Positions 40,800 to 51,325 of a DNA stretch of 59,027 nucleotides are shown here, piece by piece. The first letter of the stretch is position 1, and every line of letters begins with the position of its first letter. A program made the position numbers and the translations under genes. This DNA comes from Micromonosporaceae bacterium (GTDB taxonomy: Bacteria > Actinomycetota > Actinomycetes > Mycobacteriales > Micromonosporaceae): contig SLSW01000142.1 of NCBI GenBank assembly GCA_007130245.1, positions 1 through 59,027 of the forward strand, written 5' to 3'. The notes under the pieces were generated by a model. It was given only the letters and a program-made list of their open reading frames with translations, was not told where the DNA came from and did no database searches.

Positions 40800-43700
40800 G
40801 CCTCGGTCACCAGCCGGTGGTGGTTGTGCTTGGCTAGCTCCATCAGCCGGTCCCCGAGCGGCGGCAACCAAGCGTAGTCGAACAGCGGGCTGCCGTCCTC
40901 CAGCAGGGCGTCGTCGAGCCGACGAATGATCTCTTTCCGCAAGTGCTCGCGCTTGACCGGGTTATCCCAGAAGCCGGCAAGCTGGATGTCGGTCTTGATG
41001 ATGTGCACGACGTCGAGCGTGGCGGCGCGGAGCGGACCGGCTCGCTCCGGGCTCACCGGCCAGCCGTGGTCCGCCAGCGCCTCCGCAAGCAGGTCGTGGA
41101 ACGGCGCTTCGGTTGCCGGGTCGAGGCCACCAGCGGTCTCGGCGGTACGCCCCGCAGTGACCTTCGGCAGGAACTCAGCAAGCGCGAGTTCCAGCTGCTC
41201 CCACTGGCCTTTCAGCTCGACCAGGATCTGCTCCAGGTGCTCCGACAACCGCTGGTAGTGCACCGGGTCGGTGTCGAGACTCGCGCTGATGTGATGCCGG
41301 ATTGCGTGTTCCATCTCCGAGGCGCGGGCCCGAGGGCTAGTTAACCCGCTGACCTTCTCAGCGTAATCGGCGGCAGTGATCGACACCGGCGGGATCCGCT
41401 GGCTGATCCCCAAAGCCTGCACGTGCGTGTCGATCAACGCGCGAACCTTCTCCCCGTACACCCGCACGTCAAACAGAGTGTGGTCGCGGTAGCGGCGGCG
41501 GGCCAGCAGCGCGATCGTGCCGAACGCCTTGGCATCAGCCACGTACGGCAACGCCTTCTCCGACGGCAGCACGATCTCCAGGCTGCGGGTAAATGCCTTG
41601 AGCGCGGCCTCGAACCGCGCCCGCAACCGCTCGTCGGCCAACGCTTCCACGCAGGCGTCCTGCGCCTGCACTGTGGAGAGGTCACGCTCCGGTTCGAACA
41701 GCTGCCGTAGGGCGGCGTGGTTGGCCGCCAGCCGCGGGAGTTCGTCGTTGATGCTGGTCAGTGCGCCCTGGATGTCCTCTGGCGCGTAGGCCTCCAGCGC
41801 TTCCGCGAGGTGGTGTGCGACCCCGTAATAGTCGACCACGTAGCCGACGTTCTTCCCCGAGGCGGTGCGGTTGACCCGGGCGATCGCCTGCAGCAGGTCA
41901 GCCTCCTTCAACGGCCGGTCGAGGTAGAGAACCTGCTCCCGCGGAGCGTCGAAGCCGGTCAGCAGCATCGCGTTGACGATCAGCATGGCCACCGGGCTGG
42001 CCTCGTCGGCCGATACGCCCGGCATCGGCAGCCTCTTCTTCTGGAAGTCCTCAACCGGCCCGTCGTGGCCACTGCTCCACTCAACCAGCTCAGGCGGATC
42101 ATTCTGCGCCGCGGAGATCACCGGAACGAAGTCCAGTTGTGCGATCACATTCCGGTACGGCCATGCCCGCACCAGCGTTGCCCGCTTGCTGCTCAACTGG
42201 TCCACCCGCGCCAGCGCATCCTCGGTCTTCCACACCGAATCTAACGCGGCCAGGTCAGCCAACAGCTCGTCCCGGGCGGCCAGAAGCGCCTTGCGGTAGC
42301 GGACCGTGGCCAGCCGACTGGTGGCCACCACCTGCGCCTTGAACCCGTTGGGCAGCACGACGTCCACGTAGTGCCGCAGAATGTTCCTAGCCTTCGCCGC
42401 AATGAGCTGCTCGGCCTCGGCCACGTGCCGCTTGGTGGCGTACCGCCGCTTCAACTCCTCTGTCTGCTCCGGCGTCAACCCGTACAGGTCAATGAACTCG
42501 TCGATGTCGTCGGCGTCGCTGACCCCGCCGCGAGTGGTGCGCCCCTCGTAAAGGATCGGCACGGTCGCCTCGTCCTTCTCCGACTGGCGGATGTCGTAGC
42601 GGTCCAGGTACGGCCCGAAGATCGAGTGCGTCTTCTTCTTGTCGCCCATGATGATCGGCGTGCCAGTGAACCCAATGCGGGCCGCGTTCGGCATCGCCTT
42701 CCGCAGCGCAGCGTGCAGTTCGTTGCCGTGGGACCGGTGTGCCTCGTCCACCAGCACAAGCACCTCGGGCGACGGATCTAGCTCGCCGATCGCCTTTAGC
42801 TCCGCACTGTCCTGCTTACGTGCCGCCGGATTACGGTACTTTTGGACCATTACGAACAGCAGTGCCTTGCCCTGCGCCTTGAGGAGGCCCTTGGTCCGGG
42901 CAACCGAGGTAGCCGTGTGAACCGTCTCTCCGGTCAACTCAGCGGTCCTCGCCAACTGCTTCTGCAGGTCCCGCCGGTCGGTCACCACAACCACTTTGAA
43001 CCCTGTCAGGTCGGGATGCGACCGCATCGCCCGGACCAGGAACACCATGGTCAGGCTCTTGCCTGACCCCTGGGTGTGCCAGATGATCCCACCCCGCCGG
43101 TCGGACTCACCGTCCTGCTGCCGGGTCGCCCCGGTTGTCAACCGCTCCAGCGTGTTTTGCACCGCCCGATACTGCTGATACCGCGCGATCACCTTAATCT
43201 TGCGGTCTTCCGGCTGCATGAACAGCGTGTAGTGCCGCACCAGGTCCAGCAACCGCGCCGGGTTCAGCATCCCGGCCACCAGCCGCTGCTGCGACGACAG
43301 GCGCGGTATGCCCAACGTCGCGGCGACCTGCTCCTCCGGTACGGGCGAGGTGGTCTTCCACTCGGCGAAGTGCTCCGGCAGCGAGGTAAACGTGCCCGCC
43401 CGCGCCTCCTCGAAGCAGGTCGCGACCACGAATTGGTTGGTGCGGAAAAGCCGCTCGCTGCCCTCCGGCTCCGCCGACCCGCGCTGGTTGGCGTACCGGC
43501 GAAGTTGCGTGATCGCCTTCCCGATAGGGTCGACGGTGGTCGGTGATTTAGCCTCGATCACTACCAGCGGGATGCCGTTGACGAACAGCACCGCGTCCGG
43601 CCAAATCGAGGCTCGTGCACCCGGCGGATCGACTCGGAACTGGTTGACCACCAGAAACTCGTTGCGGTCCACTTGCTCCCAGTCGATGAACTGGACGACG

Positions 43701-44050
43701 CGGTCCCGCCCGCCGTCCCATCCCTCCACGCCCTCGATAGTGGTACCCAGCAGCAGCCGATCGGTCAGCTCCTCGTTGATCTCCGGTAGCGAGGTGGCAC
43801 GCGGCCGGGTGAGCTGGGAGACTGCGTGGCTGATCCGCCCCTCGTCCAGCCACTCAGCCCCACTGTCGTCGCGGTTGATTCTGCGCAGAGCAGCACGCAG
43901 CCGGTCGGTCAGGATGACCTCGCGGAAGCTCTCCCGCCCGCTTACCGACGGCGGACTTGATCGCGCCGGCCCGACATGCTGCCAGCCCATCCGAACGAGC
44001 TGCCGCACGAGCGGCAACTCCACCCGCTCATACTCCGACCCCGACATCAA
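40796..44050 (-). CDS. hsdR: Type I restriction enzyme R subunit
   Basis: A 1084-residue HsdR. The N-terminal nuclease domain includes WPDAVLFVNGIPLVVIEAKSP (the D...ExK PD-(D/E)XK motif). The translocase has Walker A WHTQGSGKSLTM near residue 330, the DEAH-type Walker B VLVLVDEAHRSH, VGFTGTPI-type motif III (RIGFTGTPI) and motif VI in QAIARVNRTASGKN. It cleaves unmethylated DNA after ATP-driven translocation, together with HsdM and HsdS. It overlaps hsdS (ATGA). No frameshift was seen; the subunit looks functional. Confidence 0.95.
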   Translation of the reverse strand: MMSGSEYERVELPLVRQLVRMGWQHVGPARSSPPSVSGRESFREVILTDRLRAALRRINRDDSGAEWLDEGRISHAVSQLTRPRATSLPEINEELTDRLLLGTTIEGVEGWDGGRDRVVQFIDWEQVDRNEFLVVNQFRVDPPGARASIWPDAVLFVNGIPLVVIEAKSPTTVDPIGKAITQLRRYANQRGSAEPEGSERLFRTNQFVVATCFEEARAGTFTSLPEHFAEWKTTSPVPEEQVAATLGIPRLSSQQRLVAGMLNPARLLDLVRHYTLFMQPEDRKIKVIARYQQYRAVQNTLERLTTGATRQQDGESDRRGGIIWHTQGSGKSLTMVFLVRAMRSHPDLTGFKVVVVTDRRDLQKQLARTAELTGETVHTATSVARTKGLLKAQGKALLFVMVQKYRNPAARKQDSAELKAIGELDPSPEVLVLVDEAHRSHGNELHAALRKAMPNAARIGFTGTPIIMGDKKKTHSIFGPYLDRYDIRQSEKDEATVPILYEGRTTRGGVSDADDIDEFIDLYGLTPEQTEELKRRYATKRHVAEAEQLIAAKARNILRHYVDVVLPNGFKAQVVATSRLATVRYRKALLAARDELLADLAALDSVWKTEDALARVDQLSSKRATLVRAWPYRNVIAQLDFVPVISAAQNDPPELVEWSSGHDGPVEDFQKKRLPMPGVSADEASPVAMLIVNAMLLTGFDAPREQVLYLDRPLKEADLLQAIARVNRTASGKNVGYVVDYYGVAHHLAEALEAYAPEDIQGALTSINDELPRLAANHAALRQLFEPERDLSTVQAQDACVEALADERLRARFEAALKAFTRSLEIVLPSEKALPYVADAKAFGTIALLARRRYRDHTLFDVRVYGEKVRALIDTHVQALGISQRIPPVSITAADYAEKVSGLTSPRARASEMEHAIRHHISASLDTDPVHYQRLSEHLEQILVELKGQWEQLELALAEFLPKVTAGRTAETAGGLDPATEAPFHDLLAEALADHGWPVSPERAGPLRAATLDVVHIIKTDIQLAGFWDNPVKREHLRKEIIRRLDDALLEDGSPLFDYAWLPPLGDRLMELAKHNHHRLVTEA

Positions 44051-45276
44051 GCCACCGCTTCAACGAACTTCTCCGCCTCCGCCACCTTCACCTGCCCAGT
44101 CAAGAGACCCTGCATCAACCCATGCTTGAGCTGCGTCAGCTTCAAGCACCGCACCCTGCCGTGGTGGATCAGATTGCCCATATGATCCAGAACTTTGACA
44201 ATTCCTCGCTGCTCTGCTTTGTCAGGTACTCCTATTCGAATCCGCTGCAGCAAGCCTGTCGACAGGCGGCCGGTGCCGTGGCCCGCCTCGTCCACCATGG
44301 CTAGAACTTCCTGTGACTTAGCCTTCAGTGTGTAGGCCAAGAAGCGCGGTTCAAACCTCGGGCTGGCGATGATCGCCTTACAGTCTTGTCCGAACGCTAA
44401 TCGCCTTCCAGCGATGCCAACCCGAAACTCAGTCTTGAGGCTCATGCCTCTGACAACAAAAAGTATTGTCGACTCAGGTACGAGGCGAGATCCCGCGCAA
44501 GCCCCTAATTCTGTGATGCGGCGGTCGGAGTCAAGTATGTCGAACTCCTTTAGGCTGGAAGCGCTGATCCAAGGAATGTCGCCGTTCCAGTAAGAAGGGT
44601 TAGACGTTGGCGGCGTGCCTCCTGAGTACCACATTCCCGCACTTCCTAAGTCGACACTTTCCCAGCGTTGGGTGGTGCAATTGCTACCAGCGAGAAGCGC
44701 AACAAGGTGCGCGTCGTAGACCCGCGCCAACTTCTCAGCGGCTTGTCGCTCAGCGGATACTGAACCTTCGAGCGAGTCCAGGATCTCCGCGATTCGTCGT
44801 TGCTCTGGAAGTGGCGGAAAACCGATCGAGAGCTTGCCAAGCTGATCGGTAGGCAGTCTTCCCGTGCCGTGTCCGGCCTCGTCGACCATACAGAGCACCT
44901 GGTGAGAGCGCGCCTTGATCGCGTATGCCAGGAAGCGTGCATTCAGGTCACCACGGGGGATAAGCGCCTTGCAGTCTTGACCGAAGGCCACCTCGGTAAC
45001 CGTTATGCCGATCCGAAACTCTTTTTTGAGGCTCATCCCTCGGACGACGAATACAACCGTGTCTGGCGAAACGAGGCGCGTTCCGGCTGACGCGCCCAGC
45101 CTTGTAACGTTCCGGTCCGAGTCTGATATCTCGAATGCCTTCAAACTGGCGGCACTAACCCACGGGATGTCGCCGTTCCAGTACCGAGGATTCGCTGTCG
45201 GAGGTGTACCACCAGACAACCAAGTGCCGGCCTTCGCAAGACGTATGACCTGCCAGTCCGATGGGTAACTACGCAT
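44047..45276 (-). CDS. hsdS: Type I restriction specificity subunit with near-duplicate TRDs
   Basis: A 409-residue HsdS with two target-recognition domains. TRD1 (about 8-165) reads [48 protein letters not shown]2 (about 205-355) reads [45 protein letters not shown]. They are strikingly similar, whereas most HsdS have unrelated TRDs. This predicts that the two half-sites are the same, so the target would be an interrupted palindrome. The conserved helices ([16 protein letters not shown] at 156-170; [16 protein letters not shown] near the end) are normal. The ATG at 45276 overlaps the HsdM stop by 8 bases. Confidence 0.9.
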   Translation of the reverse strand: MRSYPSDWQVIRLAKAGTWLSGGTPPTANPRYWNGDIPWVSAASLKAFEISDSDRNVTRLGASAGTRLVSPDTVVFVVRGMSLKKEFRIGITVTEVAFGQDCKALIPRGDLNARFLAYAIKARSHQVLCMVDEAGHGTGRLPTDQLGKLSIGFPPLPEQRRIAEILDSLEGSVSAERQAAEKLARVYDAHLVALLAGSNCTTQRWESVDLGSAGMWYSGGTPPTSNPSYWNGDIPWISASSLKEFDILDSDRRITELGACAGSRLVPESTILFVVRGMSLKTEFRVGIAGRRLAFGQDCKAIIASPRFEPRFLAYTLKAKSQEVLAMVDEAGHGTGRLSTGLLQRIRIGVPDKAEQRGIVKVLDHMGNLIHHGRVRCLKLTQLKHGLMQGLLTGQVKVAEAEKFVEAVA

Positions 45277-47668
45277 AGCCGAGCTCCACCAGGTGTGTCT
45301 TGAGCTGGGCGGCCGCGCTGACACGTCGATCCTCAAGAGTGGTGAGGGAAACGGCGTACTTGTCCCACCAGGACTCGAGCGCGGTGACGATATGTCGGCG
45401 ATGGGCAAAGATGTAGCTGCCGAGGTGGGCGGTCAAGTCATCGTGCCAGATTGACATGACGAGGTCCTGCTCCTGCTCCGCGGTCAGGGTCCCACGCTTG
45501 CGTGCCAGCGTCGCCGAGAACGCGGCACTCAGCTCTTTTTGCCGCTTTTTCGCGCTCGTGAGGCGCGCCTTGAGCTTCTTGAGGTCCGTCTCGCTCACGG
45601 CTTCTTCGCCATCGTCGACTGCGTCGTCCTCATTGTCGTTAGGCTGAGCCGCCGACTTGATCTCCGCCTCGAGCGAGGCACGCTCCGCGTCGAGCTTCGC
45701 CAGCTCCTCGAGGTAGTCTGGCACCAGACGCCGAGGCAGCGGATGGCCGTACGGTGCCTCCCCGCCGAGTGCGCTCTCGATCGTCACCAGCCAGCCGTCT
45801 ACGACGCCGCCGAAACCGCGGGTGGCGAGCGTCCGGAGGTTGAACTGGTTGATGTCCCACCAGCGCACGACCACGCCGGAGAGCTGGAACCGGTCGAGCA
45901 GCCCGACCTGCAGCAGCGCGGCGATGTACGAGTTGAGCAGCTCTGCCCGGGCGGCCATGAGCTGCCTGGTCGACGGCAGCTCCACGATCAGCTTGCGGTG
46001 CTCGTCCCACCAGGAGTCCTGCGCCGCGACCAGGGCCGCTTCCCGCTCCCGTACGCCCGGGTGGTCGGTGACCAGCGCCGCGAGCCCTGCCCGCTCCACC
46101 CCGGGAGCGAAGTCGTAGTAGTCGTCGTCCCGGTCGACGAACACCGCGTCAACGGTGAAGCCGTGCTCGGTGAACAGGTCCTTCTTGTCGGCGACCTCGG
46201 CCTTGGGTACGCCGCCGTGCAGATGAGCGCGCACATCCTGCGGCTCCGGCGGGGGCGAGTTGTCGGCGTACCGGCGGATGTTGAGGTTGTCGTAGTTGGC
46301 GCGCAGCTCCTCCCGGGTCACCACCCGGGCATACCCGGGGATGTCCTCGAACGCCTCGTACGTCGTGACGATCTTCTCGATGTGCTCGGGCAGCAGGTAG
46401 TTCTGCGCGCGGCCGGCTGCGTACTCATGGTCGGCGTTGATGAACAGCACCCTGCCGGCCCGGTCGGGCGGCTTGGAGCGGGGAGCACGGAGCACCAGCA
46501 CGCAGGCGGGGATGCCGGTGCCGTAGAACAAGTTCGGTGCCAGCCCGATGACCGCCTCGATGATGTCCTCGTCCAGCAGCGCGGTGCGGATGCCCCGCTC
46601 CGCCCCGCCGCGAAACAGCACCCCGTGCGGCATCACCGTCGCCGCGAGCCCGCCGTCTTTCAGCACCGACACCATGTGCTGGACGAACATCAGGTCGGCC
46701 TTCTTACCACCCTCGGGAGCCCAGCCCCAGCGGAACCGCTCCGGGTGCTGCATGCCGTCCCGGGAGTAGTTGAGCGAGAACGGCGGGTTGGAAAGCACCC
46801 GGTCGAAGACCTGGATTTGGCCGTCGCGGACGTGTCGCGGGTTGGCCAGCGTGTCGTCGTTGCGGATGTCAGCGTCGGGGATGCCGTGCAGCAGCAGGTT
46901 CATCTTCGAGATCGACCACACGCTGCCGGCGTTCTCCTGCCCGGCCAGGATCAGGTTGCGCGGGTTGCCGCCGTGCTCCTCGACGTACTCCTTGGCGTGG
47001 ATTAACATCCCGCCCGACCCGGAACACGGGTCGTAGACACTCATGCCTTCGGCTGGCTTGACTAGCCGGACCATCATCCGCACCACGGCTCGCGGCGTGT
47101 AGAACTCGCCCCCCTTCTTGCCGGCCGAGTCGGCGAATTCCTTGATCAGGTACTCGTACGCCGCGCCCAGCAGGTCCGGAAACTCGAAGTCGTCGGTCCG
47201 CAACCGGTGTCTGCCGAAGTGCTTGATCAGGTCGCGTAGCTTGCGGTCAGGGATGCGGGAGCTCCCGACCTGCCGGTTGAAGTCGATGTGCTGGACCACA
47301 CCCTCCAGGGAAGCCGGGTTAGCCTCCTCCAACGCCGCCAGCGCTTTGTTGAGACCGTCGCCGACGTTGTGGTGCAGTTGGTTGGCAAGATGGGCCCAGC
47401 GAGCGATCGGTGGGACGAAGAAGGCCTCCTGGTACGACTCGGGCTGCTCCGCCCGCCGCTCGGCCTCCGCCTCTCCACGGCCCTTGTAGCGAGCCATCAC
47501 CCGCTCCCGCTCGGCGTCGAACAGGTCGGAGGCCCGCTTCAAGAACAACATCCCGAAGATGTACTCCTTGTACTCCGAGGCATCCATTTTGCCTCGTAGG
47601 ATGTCCGCCGCCGCGTAGAGATGCCGCTCCAACTGCGGCAACGTCAACTTCCGCAAGTGATCCACCCA
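45269..47668 (-). CDS. hsdM: Type I restriction-modification methyltransferase M subunit
   Basis: About 799 residues. The N-terminal helical domain has [20 protein letters not shown] and [17 protein letters not shown] motif I is [14 protein letters not shown]; catalytic motif IV is [10 protein letters not shown] (N6-adenine type). The C-terminal third contains a long charged region ([20 protein letters not shown]) and coiled-coil stretches ([20 protein letters not shown]), making it longer than classic HsdM (about 520) as in some family B/C systems. It methylates adenine at HsdS-defined sites. The GTG at 47668 (VDHLRK) is favoured by family length; an ATG 18 codons earlier is also open. Confidence 0.9.
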   Translation of the reverse strand, partial: WVDHLRKLTLPQLERHLYAAADILRGKMDASEYKEYIFGMLFLKRASDLFDAERERVMARYKGRGEAEAERRAEQPESYQEAFFVPPIARWAHLANQLHHNVGDGLNKALAALEEANPASLEGVVQHIDFNRQVGSSRIPDRKLRDLIKHFGRHRLRTDDFEFPDLLGAAYEYLIKEFADSAGKKGGEFYTPRAVVRMMVRLVKPAEGMSVYDPCSGSGGMLIHAKEYVEEHGGNPRNLILAGQENAGSVWSISKMNLLLHGIPDADIRNDDTLANPRHVRDGQIQVFDRVLSNPPFSLNYSRDGMQHPERFRWGWAPEGGKKADLMFVQHMVSVLKDGGLAATVMPHGVLFRGGAERGIRTALLDEDIIEAVIGLAPNLFYGTGIPACVLVLRAPRSKPPDRAGRVLFINADHEYAAGRAQNYLLPEHIEKIVTTYEAFEDIPGYARVVTREELRANYDNLNIRRYADNSPPPEPQDVRAHLHGGVPKAEVADKKDLFTEHGFTVDAVFVDRDDDYYDFAPGVERAGLAALVTDHPGVREREAALVAAQDSWWDEHRKLIVELPSTRQLMAARAELLNSYIAALLQVGLLDRFQLSGVVVRWWDINQFNLRTLATRGFGGVVDGWLVTIESALGGEAPYGHPLPRRLVPDYLEELAKLDAERASLEAEIKSAAQPNDNEDDAVDDGEEAVSETDLKKLKARLTSAKKRQKELSAAFSATLARKRGTLTAEQEQDLVMSIWHDDLTAHLGSYIFAHRRHIVTALESWWDKYAVSLTTLEDRRVSAAAQLKTHLVELGYA

Positions 47669-47793
47669 TCCTGTCGCTGAGTATGCGATCCGCACCACAC
47701 AGCGTAGGGAGCGTGCACTCATGCGTCCATCCGGCGATGGTCTGATGATAGCCAGGTTGCAGGCGCCATCCGGTTGCCGTCAGCGCAAGATGA

Positions 47794-48138
47794 TCAACGA
47801 TGGGACCCCTCGTCGGCCGGCACTGGCGTCGTAGGCAGCTCGGGAGCGGTTCCGTTACGCACCATCTGTTCCCACTGCCACTCAACTTCAGCAGGGTCAC
47901 CTGGGCCGCGGTCACGGTCGCGGAACAGGTCGAGAGCTTCGGCCACGCCCCCGCGCAAGTTCTCGGCGAGGAAATCGCCATGCGGGGTGCGCGCGATCCA
48001 TGCCAAGCCACTGGGGGTGACGGTGGACTCCAGTGTGCCCGGATCGTCGGGTGGGCAGGGAAGCCGGTAGATCGTGACGTTGTCGCAGTCGATCACGAGC
48101 GTGTACGCCTTCGGGTAGGTCTGCTCGGCCTCGGTCAT
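47794..48138 (-). CDS. Small acidic hypothetical protein
   Basis: 114 residues, starting MTEAEQTYPKAYTLVIDCDN, with GAGGAGGATTCG as ribosome site. It is acidic with alternating beta-like stretches (TVTPSGLAWIARTPHGDFL) and a C-terminal helical EWQWEQMVRN. It is probably soluble; no family recognised. It lies upstream of hsdM on the same strand, 125 bases away, and could share its promoter. Confidence 0.6.
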   Translation of the reverse strand: MTEAEQTYPKAYTLVIDCDNVTIYRLPCPPDDPGTLESTVTPSGLAWIARTPHGDFLAENLRGGVAEALDLFRDRDRGPGDPAEVEWQWEQMVRNGTAPELPTTPVPADEGSHR

Positions 48139-48553
48139 CGAATCCTCCTCGCACCCGGCGGCGTCCACGACGCCTGGCAACAGTTGTCGTGGGCGAGGGC
48201 GGGATCGCGTGTGCGTAGGCGCCCGGGTGGTCGCGGTCGCACCGGTTAGCGGCCCAGACCCGTGCGAACCCGCCCTCGCCGATCGGCGACGTTACGGCGG
48301 GGTGGATCATCGGCCAAGGCTGTTGCCCGGTGTTGCGCCGGTCCGTGGCCGTTGCTAGCGAAGCACGGCAACACCCTGCCGAGCGCCCCGTCTCCGGATC
48401 GCCGTGTCGACCGATCGCCGGTCTCTTGCCGTCGAGACGAGCAACGCTTCGGTGCGGATCGCAGGGCTTGAGGCGTGTCTTGACCACCCCGGCGGAGGGT
48501 GCGACGTTCGATGTGTCACCAAGATCGCCCGATGATGTCTGACGGAGTAGCAC
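48139..48553. other. Intergenic region between divergent genes
   Basis: No frame with ribosome site and similarity. A minus-strand stretch near 48230-48305 reads IGEGGFARVWAANRCDRDHP, which looks like a coding remnant but belongs to no gene I can delimit. Promoters for both flanking directions should be here. Confidence 0.3.
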
Positions 48554-48652
48554 ATGAACCTGACGTTGGCCTACTGGCGGCCCGACCCCGCCGCTCCCCC
48601 GCAGCTCGACCAGCCGCGTGGCCGTCTCGGTGCAGGTGACGTCCGGCGGTGA
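48554..48652 (+). CDS. Possible small protein preceding the XRE regulator
   Basis: 32 residues starting MNLTLAYWRPDPAAPPQLDQ. Its TGA overlaps the GTG start of the regulator, suggesting coupling. There is only a weak purine-rich site (ACGGAGTAGCAC) before it. No similarity recognised. It may be a leader ORF. Confidence 0.35.
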   Translation: MNLTLAYWRPDPAAPPQLDQPRGRLGAGDVRR

Positions 48653-49503
48653 GCGCAGCGCCGACCAGCGCTGCCCGCCGGGCGCGGCTGGAGTTGGGCG
48701 GCCGGTTACGGGAAGTCCGCCGGCGTGCCGGTCTGACCGGACGGGCACTGGCCGCCGCGATCGGGTGGCACTTCACCCGGATCAGCAAGATCGAGAACGG
48801 CGTGCAGGTACCGACCGAGGCCGACATCCGGGACTGGTGTCGCGTCTGCGACGCCGACGACCTCGTAGCGGAACTGCTGGCCACCGCCGGGGCGGTGAAC
48901 ACGGCGTACGTGGAGTTCCACCGGCAGGCCCGCACCGGCCTACGGCGGCTGACCGGCTCGCACACCACAGCCCGATACGAGCAGACCAAGCTGTTCCGCA
49001 TCTACGAGCACCACCACATACCGATACTGTTGCAGACCGCCGAGTACGCCACCGCGGCGCTGTCGTTCTGGCAGCAGTTCCTCGAGACGCCCAACGACGT
49101 GGAGGCCGCCGTCGCGGCACGTATGTCACGTCAGCAAGTCATCTACCGAAGCGGTAAGCGGTTCCCCGTACTGCTGGAGGAGCACGCGCTGCAGACCCTA
49201 GTCGGCACAGTCGAGACCCAAATCGGCCAGCTCGACCGGCTGCTGGCCCTCATGTCCCTGCCCAGCGTCTCGCTGGGGATCATCCCGCCGACGGTCCAAC
49301 GGCGACCCGTGGCCTCGACCGGGTTCTGGATCTTCGACGAGTCCGTCGTGGCCCTGGAGACGCCGACCGCCAGCATCGAGGTCACCCGCCCGCAGGAGCT
49401 GAAGTTCTACGTGCGGATGTTCAATCTGCTCGCAAACACCGCCGTACACGGGCAAGCCGCACGTACGTTAATTCGCCGGGTCCTAGACGACCTGCGGTGT
49501 TGA
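48649..49503 (+). CDS. XRE-family regulator with DUF5753 domain
   Basis: A 284-residue regulator. The helix-turn-helix is at about residues 14-68 (LGGRLREVRRRAGLTGRALA, HFTRISKIENGVQVPTEADI). The C-terminal 170 residues are the DUF5753 domain (YEHHHIPILLQTAEYATAAL, SLGIIPPTVQRRPV, FWIFDESVVALETPTASIEV). Such proteins are abundant in streptomycetes and relatives and usually pair with a small DUF397 protein, which is absent here. It probably regulates neighbouring genes. The GTG start overlaps the small ORF upstream. Confidence 0.9.
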   Translation: MSAAPTSAARRARLELGGRLREVRRRAGLTGRALAAAIGWHFTRISKIENGVQVPTEADIRDWCRVCDADDLVAELLATAGAVNTAYVEFHRQARTGLRRLTGSHTTARYEQTKLFRIYEHHHIPILLQTAEYATAALSFWQQFLETPNDVEAAVAARMSRQQVIYRSGKRFPVLLEEHALQTLVGTVETQIGQLDRLLALMSLPSVSLGIIPPTVQRRPVASTGFWIFDESVVALETPTASIEVTRPQELKFYVRMFNLLANTAVHGQAARTLIRRVLDDLRC

Positions 49504-49724
49504 CTGAGTGGGCGAACGCGTGCGCCGTCAGGTCGCGATCGGTCCGAGCGGCGGCACAGCTGACGAATCCTCTGCCGGTGTGGCAGGTGCGCCGGCCGTC
49601 GCGTGGCCTGGGTCGGCTGAGCATCGAAAGACAGTGGACGTCAACGTTCGTGTCCCGACGGCCTCGACCACGCGGATCCTGCACACCCGGGGGTTGGCCG
49701 AGGCGTCTGCAGTAGACTAGGCAC

Positions 49725-49913
49725 GTGGCTGAAAGAGATCCCAAGCACTGTAAACTCTGCGGCTGCGAGGTCGTCGCCGTCAAGTACGGTGACACCGTGG
49801 CCGGAACACATGCCGGGACCTACGTGACCGTGCCCGACGATATAGATCTTGAGGACGTAGCTAGTTACCAGTGCGAGGAACACGGCACCCTGGGCGCCGA
49901 CGACGTTCACTAA
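49725..49913 (+). CDS. Small cysteine-containing protein, possibly leaderless
   Basis: 62 residues from GTG: KHCKLCGCEVVAVKYGDTVA at the start and YQCEEHGTLGADDVH at the end. CxxCxC plus CxxH could bind one zinc. It is acidic overall. There is no ribosome site, but TAGACT ends 6 bases before the GTG and fits a -10 element of a leaderless transcript, which are common in actinomycetes. Function unknown. Confidence 0.5.
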   Translation: MAERDPKHCKLCGCEVVAVKYGDTVAGTHAGTYVTVPDDIDLEDVASYQCEEHGTLGADDVH

Positions 49914-49967
49914 GGCTCAGGATCCATGTACGAAGGCGGCCCACCACACAACCTTGGAGTGCTCAAT

Positions 49968-50007
49968 GTTGTGCGGTGCGGGACCGGCTGGTCCCGCACC
50001 GCACAAC
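49968..50007. terminator. Bidirectional hairpin terminator
   Basis: GTTGTGCGGTGCGGGACC (49968-49985) pairs perfectly with GGTCCCGCACCGCACAAC (49990-50007) around the loop GGCT. The 18-base-pair stem lies between convergent genes and suits termination from both sides. Confidence 0.9.
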
Positions 50008-50020
50008 GGGGGTAGTGGGG

Positions 50021-51325
50021 TTACTGCTTGGGTCGCGGGTCGGGTGGTCGGTTGCTGCCGAGGACCCGGACGGTGCTGCTGGCGCGGATGGGCTTGTTGT
50101 CCGGGCCTCGGAGGTAGGCGGCCACGTATGTCAAGCGACGTTGGCTGCGGCCGGGGCCGTACGCCTGTTGTTTCCAGTGGCCCCCAACCCATTCGCGCTC
50201 CTGGAGGGGTGCCCGACCCCGCCCGCTACCGCCGACCGCGCCGGCCGGGGCGCGGCTGTCGGCCCGGGTTCGGATGCGCACGAGGTGTACCTCGGGTGCG
50301 GGGCGTTGCTGGCGGGCGTAGGCGCGGCGGGTGGCCTTGTCGAGTTCGACCGGCACCGCTTCGGCGGCCTTCTGGGCGATGAGCAGCCAGGTTGCCAGCA
50401 GCGGTGCGGCCGGCCCGCCGGGTGCCAGCACCTTCCGGGGGGCGACTTCGACCAGGCGGGTGGGGGCGAGCCAGCCGACCTGTTCCCGTAGCTGTTGCAG
50501 GGCTGGGCCGTCCAGGCCGCCGCCGATGCTGCGGTAGCAGGCGATACGGCACGATCCGGTGTGGTTGTCGATGCTCCAGGAGGCGGCGGCGACCTGCCGG
50601 TTGGTGACCGGTTGTGCCCAGACGATCAGTCCGCTGGGTGCGGGCGGGTCGTCGGGGTCGATGCCGGTGTCGGGGAGCTGCCCGGCGGCGTGTTCGGCCA
50701 GGGTGGTGAACTCTGGGTCGATCCAGTACAGCCTGGCCGACTCCAGCCCGGCGGCCAGGTCGTCCCGGACCTGCGGGTTGGCGTACGGGCCGGGTAGCTG
50801 GTCGCTGCTGCGGTAGAGGCGGACGAACCGGTCGCGGACCTTGGGCAGGTCCCGGGCGGCCAGGGGGGTGTGCGGCCAGGAGGTGGTGGTGATCAGGGTG
50901 CGGCCGGCGGGTCGGCTGGCCAGGAACGCGGCGTGCAGTTTGGCGATCTGCTGCAGCGCCTCGTCGCCCTTTCGCCAGCCGAGCGCGGTGCCGGCGCGGG
51001 CGACCAGGCCGTCGAGGTCGCCGGCGGACACGAGGCTTTCGCACGGTACGCAGGCTGCCCACACTTCGCCGTAGTCTTGCGCCAGCCCACTGCCTGAGTC
51101 GTCCAGTGCAACAACGGTGACGTTGCCGCCGTGTAGCGACCACACCGGATGCGGGTCGCCGCAGAAGTCGCACCGCCGGGCGATCGTGTCCAGCTGTTCG
51201 GCCGGAACGGGTACGGGTTCGTGCCCGTCGGTGGTGAACGACAGCGGGTGGATGTAGGACGGCGGGTCGCCGAGCATGTTCAGCGGGGCGTGGCAGGTGG
51301 AACAGGCCATTTCGGTGCGGTTCAT
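50021..51325 (-). CDS. Hypothetical zinc-ribbon-containing protein of an integrative element
   Basis: 434 residues. The N-terminal half carries cysteine pairs: MACSTCHAPLNML, ARRCDFCGDPHPVW and WAACVPCESLV, likely zinc-binding. The middle has GRTLITTTSWPHTPL and YWIDPEFTTLAEHAAGQLPD; the last 80 residues are Arg/Gln-rich. No enzyme family recognised; similar proteins occur beside GGDEF and DUF932 genes in actinomycete mobile elements (recollection, not tested). The ATG overlaps the GGDEF stop (ATGA). Confidence 0.6.
   Translation of the reverse strand: MNRTEMACSTCHAPLNMLGDPPSYIHPLSFTTDGHEPVPVPAEQLDTIARRCDFCGDPHPVWSLHGGNVTVVALDDSGSGLAQDYGEVWAACVPCESLVSAGDLDGLVARAGTALGWRKGDEALQQIAKLHAAFLASRPAGRTLITTTSWPHTPLAARDLPKVRDRFVRLYRSSDQLPGPYANPQVRDDLAAGLESARLYWIDPEFTTLAEHAAGQLPDTGIDPDDPPAPSGLIVWAQPVTNRQVAAASWSIDNHTGSCRIACYRSIGGGLDGPALQQLREQVGWLAPTRLVEVAPRKVLAPGGPAAPLLATWLLIAQKAAEAVPVELDKATRRAYARQQRPAPEVHLVRIRTRADSRAPAGAVGGSGRGRAPLQEREWVGGHWKQQAYGPGRSQRRLTYVAAYLRGPDNKPIRASSTVRVLGSNRPPDPRPKQ

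Noticed and set aside
50226-51173. Arg-rich 315-codon minus-strand frame
   Set aside because: Frame-shifted shadow of the gene at 50021-51325; composition is typical of out-of-frame high-GC DNA.
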